A stretch of 52,190 nt of DNA from Actinomycetota bacterium (lineage in GTDB: Bacteria; Actinomycetota; Thermoleophilia; Solirubrobacterales; 70-9): contig VGBV01000003.1 in NCBI GenBank assembly GCA_016870325.1, forward strand, positions 1 through 52,190, given 5' to 3'. This document shows, in pieces, positions 1 through 9,141 of the stretch (positions are counted from its first letter, which is position 1; every line of letters begins with the position of its first letter). The notes below the pieces were generated by a model, which was not told where the DNA came from, ran no database searches, and saw nothing but the letters and a program-made list of their open reading frames with translations. A program made the translations under genes and the position numbers.

Positions 1-57
1 ACCGGGAAGCGCGCTCGCCCGCGTCGTGGGGGCCCCTGGGGGCGGGCTCGGCGGCGC

Positions 58-879
58 TCACGGAGCCTGGCGCTCGAGCCGGCGCGCGAACGCCCGCTGG
101 CGCCGGCGCGCGGCCTTCATCACCAGCGGCACCATCAGGGTCGCCAGCCGGGGAAAGGCGTCGAAGGCCCGGACGAAGGCGCCGCGCCAACGAGGGATCG
201 TGACCACGGGGCTCGGGTAATCGAGCACCCGCCCGACCCGCTCGGCCACCTGCTGGGGGGTCAGCATCGAGCCCGAGAAGGAGGCGGCGGCGTCGGGGTC
301 GTCGAGCTTGTCCTCCAGCATCGGGCTCCAGATCCCGTCGGGGCAGACTGCCGAGACGTCGATCCCGCGCACGCCGCTGCGGCGCAGGTCCGCCAGGGTG
401 CCGATCGAGTAGGCGATCGCGGCGTGCTTGCTGGCCGCGTATGCGACCTCGCCGGGAGCCGCGACCAGGCCGGCGAGCGAGATCACGTTGACCACGTGGC
501 CGCGGCCCGCCGCGAGCATCACCTCCAGCGCCGCGCGGGTGCCGTTGAAGGTGCCGACGGCGTTGACCTCGAGCATCGCGCGCTGGGCGGCGGGGTCCTG
601 CTGGTAGGCGACGCCCGTGATCAGCACCCCGGCGTTGTTGACCCAGACGTCGAGGGGCCCGTCCCGCTCGGCGACCTCGCGGGCTGCGGCCGCGCAGTCG
701 GCCGCGTCGGTGACGTCGAGGCGGCGGCCCCGGGCCCCCGAGCCGATCGCCTCGGCGGCGCCCTCCGCACCCTCGCCGTCGAGGTCGGTGACCGTGACCG
801 CGTGGCCGCGCTCGGCGAGCATGCGGGCGATCGCGAGGCCGAGGCCTCCGGCGGCGCCGGTGACGAGTGCGGCGGGCAC
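58..879 (-). CDS. SDR family NAD(P)-dependent oxidoreductase
   Basis: A classical short-chain dehydrogenase of 273 aa; the substrate is unknown. The N-terminal Rossmann motif TGAAGGLG lies at residues 7-14, NNAG at 81-84, the catalytic Ser near 134 (VISLAG) and the YAASK catalytic pair at Y147/K151. The frame is open upstream to 984, but homology to SDRs begins at the GTG at 879, which places the Rossmann strand at the very N-terminus as usual. The basic C-terminus (about the last 40 residues) resembles the membrane-associating tail of some lipid-acting SDRs, which is only inference. It is divergent from the riboswitch-RlpA unit. Confidence 0.88.
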   Translation of the reverse strand: MPAALVTGAAGGLGLAIARMLAERGHAVTVTDLDGEGAEGAAEAIGSGARGRRLDVTDAADCAAAAREVAERDGPLDVWVNNAGVLITGVAYQQDPAAQRAMLEVNAVGTFNGTRAALEVMLAAGRGHVVNVISLAGLVAAPGEVAYAASKHAAIAYSIGTLADLRRSGVRGIDVSAVCPDGIWSPMLEDKLDDPDAAASFSGSMLTPQQVAERVGRVLDYPSPVVTIPRWRGAFVRAFDAFPRLATLMVPLVMKAARRRQRAFARRLERQAP

Positions 880-959
880 GCGCTGAGCATATGGGGAGAC
901 CGTACGTGCCCGGCCCAAAAGCGGGAACCCCGTCGTCCCCTGTGCTAGGGTCCTGCGGA

Positions 960-1096
960 CTTCAGCCGAGTCTTCGCACCACATATGCGGAGATCGGGGG
1001 ACCCAGTAATGGGGCGAATCGCGGCGACCGCCGCGCAGCGCGATCTTTCAGCGCGAGCCCGTCAGCTAACCCCGTAGGCGACGAAAGAGAAGAAGG
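960..1096 (+). promoter_or_regulatory. c-di-AMP riboswitch (ydaO/yuaA type)
   Basis: The 5' leader of the RlpA-like gene carries the conserved pieces of the ydaO-type riboswitch in order: GGGGGACCCA (near 996), GGGGCGAATC (near 1012), then CGAGCCCGTCAGCTAACC and CCGTAGGCG just before the gene, followed by GAAAGAGAAGAAGG. A TCTTCG near 973 could pair with the CGAAAGA near 1082 to close the outer helix. In actinobacteria this riboswitch class commonly precedes cell-wall hydrolase and resuscitation factor genes and switches them off when c-di-AMP binds. The boundaries are approximate. Confidence 0.9.
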
Positions 1097-1099
1097 TTG

Positions 1100-1549
1100 A
1101 TGCCGAAGCACCGCAAGAAGGGCCTGCTTTTCATGGTTTGCGCACTCGCCCTGGCGAGCAGCGTCCCGATCGCGCATGCCGCCTCGGGCGGCACCGTCGC
1201 CCCGCCCAACGGCGGCGGGGGCAGCGACGCGACCAAGCCCGCCGCAAGCGCGAACAGCTGGACCGTCTACAAGAAGGCCACCTGGTACGGCCCCAGCCTC
1301 TGGGGCAACCAGACCGCCTGCGGGATGAAGCTTCGTCCGAGCACGATCGGGACGGCCCACAAGAAGCTCCCCTGCGGCACCCATGTCACCTTCACCTACG
1401 AGGGCCGCAGCGTCGCCACCACGGTGATCGACCGGGGTCCCTACACCAAAGGCTTCGCCTGGGACCTGACCAAGAAAGCGGCGAAGCGGATCGGCTTCCT
1501 CAGCGTCGGCGCGGACAAGGTCAAGGCCACGGTCACGCCGGCTTCCTAG
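1100..1549 (+). CDS. Secreted RlpA-like double-psi beta-barrel protein
   Basis: A 149-aa exported protein. Residues 1-27 form a signal peptide (basic start, hydrophobic core, AHA cleavage motif), followed by a Gly/Asn/Ala-rich linker and a double-psi beta-barrel domain at about residues 55-145. Visible RlpA-family landmarks are ATWYGPSLWG, TACGMKL, LPCGTHV and VIDRGPY, which holds the conserved Asp. RlpA proteins bind or cleave peptidoglycan glycan strands. Two Cys in the domain could form a disulfide. The ATG at 1100 follows AGAAGG, and a TTG lies one codon earlier. It sits directly under a c-di-AMP riboswitch, so expression is probably tied to osmotic or cell-wall status. Confidence 0.88.
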   Translation: MPKHRKKGLLFMVCALALASSVPIAHAASGGTVAPPNGGGGSDATKPAASANSWTVYKKATWYGPSLWGNQTACGMKLRPSTIGTAHKKLPCGTHVTFTYEGRSVATTVIDRGPYTKGFAWDLTKKAAKRIGFLSVGADKVKATVTPAS

Positions 1550-2109
1550 GCTGCGCGAAGAACGGCCGGGTCCGAGCTCTCGAGCGGCAGCTCCGCCGCC
1601 GCCGCGAACAGGCTCTGGAACTGGGCCAGCGCCACCTCGGCGACCGCCTCGATGATCTGCGAGTCCGACCAGCCGGCCTCGCGCGCCTCCTCGACCAGGT
1701 GCTGGGGAACGGGCTCGTCGTAGGCCAGCGTCGACCTCAGCAGCGTCAGCAGCGCCTGCTCTTTCTCATCCGAGGACTCGAACTCGCGGGCGCGCGCGAC
1801 CTCGTCGAGGCCGAGGCCGGCGGCGCGGGCCGTGCGCGCGTACTGGTTCAGGGTGTAGGCGTCGTCGCGGCGCTCGGCGACCGCCAGGCCGATGCGCTCG
1901 CGGGTCGCCTGGGGCAGCTCTCCCCTGTGCAGCTCGGAGCGCATGCGCGTGTAGGCGCGAAGCGTCGCGGGTGACTCGGCGATCACGCCGAGGAACTTGG
2001 AGACGGCGCCCCCTGCGGTCTGGATCCCCTTGATCAGCTTGGCGGAGTCGTCGGGAGCGGTGAGCTCGTCGTGGATGTGGAAGCGGCTGACCTCGGTCTT
2101 GATCGTCAT
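1546..2109 (-). CDS. CMD/AhpD-fold (carboxymuconolactone decarboxylase family) protein
   Basis: A 187-aa protein with the all-helical AhpD/CMD repeat, starting at ATG 2109 (MTIKTEVSRF). The helix that in AhpD-like peroxidases carries E-x-x-C-x-x-C-H here reads IGLAVAERRDDAYTLNQYAR, so both catalytic cysteines and the histidine are absent. It therefore probably does not act as an AhpD-type peroxidase; a scaffold or non-redox role is possible. The stop codon is shared with the convergent RlpA-like gene through a CTAG tetranucleotide. Upstream lies a near-perfect palindrome, likely an operator, in the divergent gap to glutamine synthetase. Confidence 0.8.
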   Translation of the reverse strand: MTIKTEVSRFHIHDELTAPDDSAKLIKGIQTAGGAVSKFLGVIAESPATLRAYTRMRSELHRGELPQATRERIGLAVAERRDDAYTLNQYARTARAAGLGLDEVARAREFESSDEKEQALLTLLRSTLAYDEPVPQHLVEEAREAGWSDSQIIEAVAEVALAQFQSLFAAAAELPLESSDPAVLRAA

Positions 2110-2159
2110 CGGCGGCCTCGTTCTGTCTCTTGGGCGACTGTACTTCACTTTTAGCCTGT

Positions 2160-2178
2160 TACTTACGCGACGTAAGTA
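2160..2178. promoter_or_regulatory. Palindromic operator candidate
   Basis: TACTTACGCGACGTAAGTA has two perfect 8-base arms around a 3-base centre. It lies in a locally AT-rich stretch of an otherwise 70% GC region, between the divergent CMD-family gene and the glutamine synthetase gene. Size and shape fit a TetR- or MarR-family dimer site. No such regulator is adjacent, so the binding protein is unknown. Confidence 0.6.
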
Positions 2179-2279
2179 TAGGCCGAGTCGGGTTGACTCT
2201 GCTCTTAGATACGCAGACGGCGCGTTTCGGTTCACTCGGCCAGGTACCCGTGGCAGAGCCGCGCTACCTTTGCGCGACC

Positions 2280-3632
2280 GTGGCCGACCCGCCGAGCAGC
2301 GCGAAGGACGTCCTCGCCTACTGCGAGGCCGAGGACGTGCGCTTCGTCCGCTTCTGGTTCACCGACCTGCTCGGCCAGCTGAAGAGCTTCTCGATCAACT
2401 CCTCCGAGCTCGAGGACGCGTTCGAGGGCGGGATGGGTTTCGACGGCTCCTCGATCACCGGCTTCAACCCGATCGAGGAATCGGACATGATCGCGATGCC
2501 GGATCCCGCCACCTTCCGGCTGATCCCGTGGCGCCCCGAGGAGCAAAACAAGGTGGCGCGCATGTTCTGCGACATCAAGGTCCCCGGCGGCGAGCCCTAC
2601 GAGGGCGACCCGCGCTGGATCATGAGGCGCGCCCTCGACCGCGCCAGGGAGATGGGGTTCGACGCCTACAACATCGGCCCCGAGCTGGAGTTCTTCTACT
2701 TCAAGTCGGCCAGGCCCAGCGACGGAGTGCCCGAGATCCTCGACGAGGGCGGCTACTTCGACCTCACCACCCTCGACGCCGGCTCGGACGTGAGGCGCGA
2801 GACGATCCTGGCGCTGGAGCAGCTCGGCATCCACGTCGAGTACGCCCACCACGAGGTCGGTCCCTCCCAGCACGAGGTGGACATGCGCTACAAGGACGCG
2901 CTCGCGATGTCCGACGACTGCATGACCTACCGGATCACGGTCAAGGAGTACGCGATGAAGTACGGCTGGCACGCGACCTTCATGCCGAAGCCGCTGCAGG
3001 GCGAGAACGGGTCCGGCATGCACGTTCACCAGTCGCTCAGCCGGGACGGCAGGAACTCCTTCTACGACGCCGACGACCAGTTCTACCTCTCCGACACCGC
3101 CAAGGCCTTCATCGCGGGGCAGCTCAAGCACGCGCGCGAGATCGCGCCGCTGTTCGCCCAGTGGGTCAACTCCTACAAGCGCCTGGTGCCGGGCTACGAG
3201 GCGCCGGTCTACCTGGCGTGGTCACGGCGCAACCGCTCGGCGCTGATCCGGGTGCCGCTCTACCACCCCGGCAAGGAGGGCGCGACCCGGGCCGAGCTGC
3301 GCTGCCCGGACCCCGCCTGCAATCCCTACCTCTGCTTCGCGGGCATGCTCCACGCCGGCCTCGAGGGGATCGAGCAGGGCTACGAGCTGCCCGAGCCGAT
3401 GGAGCAGAACCTCTACCACCTGACCCCGGAGGAACGCAGCCGCCGCGGCATCGAGCAGCTGCCGGAGACGCTCGGCGAGGCGATCGAGATCGCGGCCCAC
3501 TCGGAGCTGCTGCTGCGCGTCCTCGGCGAGCACGCCTTCACCCGCTTCGTCGAGATCAAGCGCAAGGAGTGGGAGGACTACCGGGTCCAGGTGACCCCGT
3601 TCGAGGTCCAGCAGTTCCTGCCGGTTCTCTAG
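2280..3632 (+). CDS. glnA: Glutamine synthetase, type I family
   Basis: ATP-dependent glutamate-ammonia ligase family, about 450 aa. Visible active-site elements are FDGSSITGF (residues 54-62), the metal site PELEF (134-138), HHEVGPSQHEVDMRY, GSGMHVHQSL, the flap RLVPGYEAPV and RRNRSALIRVP. The short length (no GSI-beta insertion) fits the GSI-alpha subtype, which is controlled by feedback rather than adenylylation. NLYHLTPEE near residue 375 aligns with the adenylylation region but is not diagnostic. The start is uncertain: GTG 2280 gives the usual family N-terminus, and GTG 2250 adds 10 aa. A gamma-glutamyl-amine ligase role cannot be excluded. The last four bases form a CTAG shared with the convergent SnoaL-like gene. 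Confidence 0.9.
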   Translation: MADPPSSAKDVLAYCEAEDVRFVRFWFTDLLGQLKSFSINSSELEDAFEGGMGFDGSSITGFNPIEESDMIAMPDPATFRLIPWRPEEQNKVARMFCDIKVPGGEPYEGDPRWIMRRALDRAREMGFDAYNIGPELEFFYFKSARPSDGVPEILDEGGYFDLTTLDAGSDVRRETILALEQLGIHVEYAHHEVGPSQHEVDMRYKDALAMSDDCMTYRITVKEYAMKYGWHATFMPKPLQGENGSGMHVHQSLSRDGRNSFYDADDQFYLSDTAKAFIAGQLKHAREIAPLFAQWVNSYKRLVPGYEAPVYLAWSRRNRSALIRVPLYHPGKEGATRAELRCPDPACNPYLCFAGMLHAGLEGIEQGYELPEPMEQNLYHLTPEERSRRGIEQLPETLGEAIEIAAHSELLLRVLGEHAFTRFVEIKRKEWEDYRVQVTPFEVQQFLPVL

Positions 3633-4141
3633 GAGCGCCGCAGCCGGCGTGCCACGCGCGTCTTCAGGTTGAAGGCCGCGTTCATCGCGCGCTCGCCGCG
3701 GGAGCCGCGCTCGGGCATCGCACCCAGTTGCCGGGCGAGCTGGATGCTGTTGGAGTAGGCGTCGAGGGCGATGATCTGCCCCTCGCTGACCTCGAGCAGG
3801 TCCACCCCGACCAGCTCGACGCTGTCGCCGGTTGGGTCGAAGCCCTCGAACTGCGCGCTGCCGTCGAAGGTGCCGGTGGCCCGCCACCTGACGGCCGCGC
3901 GCCGCTCATCCGCGACCACGGCCTCGACCTCGAAGCGCCAGTCGGGAAAGGCGGCGAACAGGTTGACGAACCAGGCGCGATAGCTGTCCGGCGCCGTCAA
4001 CTCGGCGATCCCGTGGATCGTGCCCTTGCCGCCGGGGCGCCAGAACTCCATCATCCCGTCGGGGTCGCGCGCCCCGACGCGCTCGAAGTAGGCGCGGGCC
4101 AGCGTCTCTACGGACTCCGTGGTCTGGGGCTCGGCCGCCAC
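3629..4141 (-). CDS. SnoaL-like / NTF2-fold protein
   Basis: A 170-aa protein with the NTF2-like pattern of SnoaL ester cyclases: an N-terminal helix pair (VETLARAYFERVGARDPDGM), a W-x-PGG-x-G segment, AFPDWRFEVEAVVADERRAA, and the strand VRWRATGTF followed by GFDPTGDSVEL. Such proteins range from polyketide cyclases and small hydrolases to non-enzymatic binders, so the substrate is unknown. The C-terminal 30 residues are basic and outside the fold. It starts with GTG at 4141 and is convergent with glnA, overlapping it in CTAG. Confidence 0.78.
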   Translation of the reverse strand: MAAEPQTTESVETLARAYFERVGARDPDGMMEFWRPGGKGTIHGIAELTAPDSYRAWFVNLFAAFPDWRFEVEAVVADERRAAVRWRATGTFDGSAQFEGFDPTGDSVELVGVDLLEVSEGQIIALDAYSNSIQLARQLGAMPERGSRGERAMNAAFNLKTRVARRLRRS

Positions 4142-4160
4142 CCGGGCAGCCTATCGCTGC

Positions 4161-6182
<2,022 letters not shown>

Positions 6183-6220
6183 TGGCCCAGGCTACCCGCG
6201 GGCCCGAGCGCGAATCCGAA

Positions 6221-6484
6221 TCAGCCGCCGCGCGCGTCCTGCTCGAGCTCGCCCAGGGCGCCCACCGTCGTCGCCATGTCGGCGCCCGTCTCCTTCATGT
6301 AGAGCTTGGCCGCCTTCCTGGCCTCCCCCTTCGCGATCAGGCTCTGGACCTCGGCGGAGACCTCGGGGGCGTCGCGGCCAAGCTCCTCGATGTCGATCGC
6401 GCCTGTGTTGGTTAACAACGGGTCCACCCGTCGCTCCAGCTCGCCGACGCGGGCCCGAAGCTCCTCGACCTCGGGATCCGTCAC
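6221..6484 (-). CDS. Small coiled-coil protein with bL12-C-terminal-like helix-turn
   Basis: An 87-aa soluble protein starting with GTG at 6484. Residues 1-25 are a charged heptad stretch (VEELRARVGELERRVDPLL). Residues 45-80 read VQSLIAKGEARKAAKLYMKE then TGADMATTV, which resembles the V-x-x-L-I-x-x-G-x-x-x-x-A-I-K-x-Y-R pattern found in ribosomal bL12 C-terminal-like domains of small actinobacterial proteins. No enzymatic motif is present. It begins six bases after the class III aminotransferase stop, so it is almost certainly co-transcribed with it. Its Shine-Dalgarno sequence lies inside a perfect palindrome that also contains the aminotransferase stop. Confidence 0.68.
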   Translation of the reverse strand: MTDPEVEELRARVGELERRVDPLLTNTGAIDIEELGRDAPEVSAEVQSLIAKGEARKAAKLYMKETGADMATTVGALGELEQDARGG

Positions 6485-6485
6485 G

Positions 6486-6499
6486 GGCTCCTAGGAGCC
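6486..6499. repeat. 14-bp perfect palindrome at gene junction
   Basis: GGCTCCTAGGAGCC is a perfect palindrome. On the minus strand it contains the TAG stop of the aminotransferase gene and the AGGAG Shine-Dalgarno sequence of the next gene, whose GTG follows directly. A hairpin here could hide the ribosome site until the upstream gene is translated, which would couple the two genes; this is inference. Confidence 0.45.
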
Positions 6500-7888
6500 G
6501 GTCACGTCCGAGGCGAACGCCTCGAAGGCGGCGACGTAGCGGTCCAGGTGCTCCTGCTCGTGGGCGATCGAGAGGGTCCACTCCTCCTCGACCCCCGGCG
6601 TCATGAAGATGCCGTGGTTCATGTGGTAGAGCCAGGCGAGGGTGGCGAGCTCGGCGTCCACCTTGGTCAGGTAGTCGCGGTATCCGTGGATGCGCTCGGG
6701 GGCGAAGATGACGCAGCCCTTGGCGCCGAGGCCCTCGGTGTAGGCGGGCAGGTCGTACTTGTCGATGATCTCCTGGCAGCGCGCCTTCAGCGCCTCGTTG
6801 GTGGACTCGAGCTTCTCGTAGGCGTCGGGGGTGAGGACCTCGGTCAGGGTCGCCTCGGAGGCGGCCATCACCAGCGGGTTGCCGTTGAAGGTCCCGATCT
6901 GGTGGACCTTGTCCGAGTAGACGACCTCGCCCAGCTCCTCGGTCATGCCGATCGCGCCGCCGGGGTAGCCGCCCGCGATCGCCTTCGCGAGGCAGACCAT
7001 GTCGGGCTGCACGCCGAAGCGCTGGGTGGCGCCGCCGTAGGAGATCGTGGCGCCCGTCTTCACCTCGTCGAAGATCAGGTAGGCGCCGTGCTCGGTGCAG
7101 AGCTCGCGCACGCGCTCGAGGTAGCCGTCCTTGGGCGGGATGATGTTGATGTTCATCATCGCCGGCTCGATGATCATGCCGGCGATCTTGCCCTCGAACT
7201 CCTTGAAGATCCCCTCGAGGATCTCGGGCTCGTTGAAGGGCACGGGCCGGGTCAGCTCGACCAGCGCCTGGGGATACCCGGAGCCGAAGGCGATCGGGTT
7301 CGGCCGCTCCAGCGGGCCGACCTCCTCGAGCGTCGGGTAGGAGGAGACCATGACCGCGTCGTGGTGGCCGTCGTAGGAGCCCTCGACCTTGATGATGTAA
7401 TCGCGGTCGGTGGCGCCGCGGGCCAGGTGGATCGCCGACATCGTCGACTCGGTGCCGGAGTTGGTGAAGCGCCACTGCGGCAGGTTGAAGCGCTCTCTGA
7501 GATTCTCGGCGACGACGATCGAGCCGTTCGTGGGGGCGGCGAAGTGGGTGCCGAGGTCGTGGCGGGCCTTGACGGCCTCGCCGACGATCGGGTTGGCGTG
7601 CCCGATGCACATGACGCCGAAGCCGTTGTGGAAGTCCACGTACTCGCTGTCGTCCACGTCCCAGACCAGGGCGCCCTCGCCGCGGTCGATGTAGACGGGC
7701 CAGGGGTCGTTGAGCTGGAAGGAGGAGGGGACGCCGCCCGGCATCACCTGCTTGGCGCGGCTGAAGTACTCGGCCGAGGCGGGCGTGTGCTCGCGAAAGC
7801 GCGCCATCTGCTCCTCGGTCAGCTTGTTGATCTGCTTGCGGTCTATCGGCGACTCGCCGGTCGCAGCCTGCGTTGCCTTCTGCGCCAT
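6491..7888 (-). CDS. Class III aminotransferase (glutamate-1-semialdehyde aminomutase-like)
   Basis: A 465-aa PLP enzyme of aminotransferase class III. Landmarks are the N-terminal YFSRAKQVMPGGVPSSFQ, HNGFGVMCIGHANP, FTNSGTESTMSAIHLARGAT, GSYDGHHDAV, the PLP-Asp strand YLIFDEVKTG and the Schiff-base lysine in LAKAIAGGYPGGAIG (K near 302). The order and the GTESTMSA motif match glutamate-1-semialdehyde 2,1-aminomutase-like proteins, but no other haem gene is near. HemL itself lacks the 30-residue N-terminal extension seen here, so a related amino-acid aminotransferase is more likely than true HemL. It forms a two-gene unit with the small downstream protein. Confidence 0.87.
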   Translation of the reverse strand: MAQKATQAATGESPIDRKQINKLTEEQMARFREHTPASAEYFSRAKQVMPGGVPSSFQLNDPWPVYIDRGEGALVWDVDDSEYVDFHNGFGVMCIGHANPIVGEAVKARHDLGTHFAAPTNGSIVVAENLRERFNLPQWRFTNSGTESTMSAIHLARGATDRDYIIKVEGSYDGHHDAVMVSSYPTLEEVGPLERPNPIAFGSGYPQALVELTRPVPFNEPEILEGIFKEFEGKIAGMIIEPAMMNINIIPPKDGYLERVRELCTEHGAYLIFDEVKTGATISYGGATQRFGVQPDMVCLAKAIAGGYPGGAIGMTEELGEVVYSDKVHQIGTFNGNPLVMAASEATLTEVLTPDAYEKLESTNEALKARCQEIIDKYDLPAYTEGLGAKGCVIFAPERIHGYRDYLTKVDAELATLAWLYHMNHGIFMTPGVEEEWTLSIAHEQEHLDRYVAAFEAFASDVTGS

Positions 7889-7944
7889 GTCTTCTCCCGG
7901 CCGTGGGTTTCCTGAATGACCGCGCAGGTTATAGGGGAGAACAG

Positions 7945-9141
7945 TCAGGCGGCCCCGGGCTCGGACTCCGGATCCCCGATGAACCTGGTCGAGAGCGCGG
8001 CGCAGGCGAGCGCGCAGGCGCAGGCGACGTAGAAGGCGGCGCTGTAGCCGCCGATCGCGGCGGCGGCGCCCACCGCGGGCGACCCGACCAGCATCCCCAA
8101 GTCGAAGCTCGCCGTGAACGTCCCCATCGCCGCCCCCCGGCGCTCCGGCGCCACGCGGTTGACGGCGATCAGCGACAGCGCGGGGAAGAGGATCGAGAAG
8201 GCCGCGCCCATCCCCATCGCCCCCAGGATCGCGACGGGCAGGCTCTGGGCCGCTCCGAGCAGGAACAGTCCTGCGGCCTCGATCAGGGCGGCTCCCACCG
8301 CGCAGCGCCCGGCGCCGATCTGGTCCGGCAGATGGCCGCCGACGATCCGCGTCGCCACAACGGTTCCGGCGAAGACGCTGAAGACGAGGGCTCCGTGGTG
8401 GATGTCGCGGTCATCGAGACTGAGCACGATGAAGGCGGAGACCGCGGCGAAGCCGACCACGCCCAGCGAGAAGGTGCCGCCCGGCCCTGCGGCCTCACGG
8501 GAGATCAGCGGGCCCCGGGATTCGGCAGCGCCCGGATCGACGCTCTCGGGCAGGCGCGAGGCGATCAGCGCCGCCATCACTGGCGCCGCCGTCGCGAAGG
8601 CCCAGACGAGGTTGTAGCCGCCGAGGTGAAGCAGTACCTCGCCCACGGGCGGGCCCAGCGTCAGCCCCGTCCAGATCGCGAGGCCGTAGAGGCCGATCAT
8701 GCGGCCGCGGCATTCGGGAGGGGCCATGTCCACGTTCCAAGCCGAGCCCGCCGTGAACACCGTGCCCTCGCCGGCGCCGAGGAACAGCCGCGAGACGATC
8801 AGCCAGGCGATGCTCGCCGGCAGGAACAGCAGCGCCCCCGCGACAACCGCCAGCGAGGAGCCGGCGATCACGGTCTTGCGCCGGCCGACTCGGTCGGCGG
8901 CGTTGCCCGCCAGCGGGCGCACGAAGAAGCCGGTGAAGGCGAAGGCGCCGGTGACGATCCCCACCTCGAGGTCGGAGCCGTTCAGCTCCTCTGTGATGAA
9001 GCGAGGGAGGACGGGCAGGGTGGCGCCGAGCGCGAGCAGGCCGAGGTTGGTGACGATGAAGATGCCCGCGAAAGAGGCCCAGCTGGGGCCGAAGTATCCC
9101 TCGAGCGCGCGCTCCGCCCGCCCGGTCGCCCAGCGGACCAT
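7945..9141 (-). CDS. MFS transporter
   Basis: A 398-aa integral membrane protein with about 12 hydrophobic segments. The loop between segments 2 and 3 carries the MFS signature-like NAADRVGRRKTVIAG, and a second GGHLPDQIGAGR occurs in the C-terminal half. The overall form is that of drug:H+ antiporter or general sugar/aromatic efflux carriers; the substrate cannot be told. Its ATG overlaps the stop region of the upstream acyl-CoA synthetase, so the two are translationally coupled and may handle the same carboxylic acid. Confidence 0.87.
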   Translation of the reverse strand: MVRWATGRAERALEGYFGPSWASFAGIFIVTNLGLLALGATLPVLPRFITEELNGSDLEVGIVTGAFAFTGFFVRPLAGNAADRVGRRKTVIAGSSLAVVAGALLFLPASIAWLIVSRLFLGAGEGTVFTAGSAWNVDMAPPECRGRMIGLYGLAIWTGLTLGPPVGEVLLHLGGYNLVWAFATAAPVMAALIASRLPESVDPGAAESRGPLISREAAGPGGTFSLGVVGFAAVSAFIVLSLDDRDIHHGALVFSVFAGTVVATRIVGGHLPDQIGAGRCAVGAALIEAAGLFLLGAAQSLPVAILGAMGMGAAFSILFPALSLIAVNRVAPERRGAAMGTFTASFDLGMLVGSPAVGAAAAIGGYSAAFYVACACALACAALSTRFIGDPESEPGAA

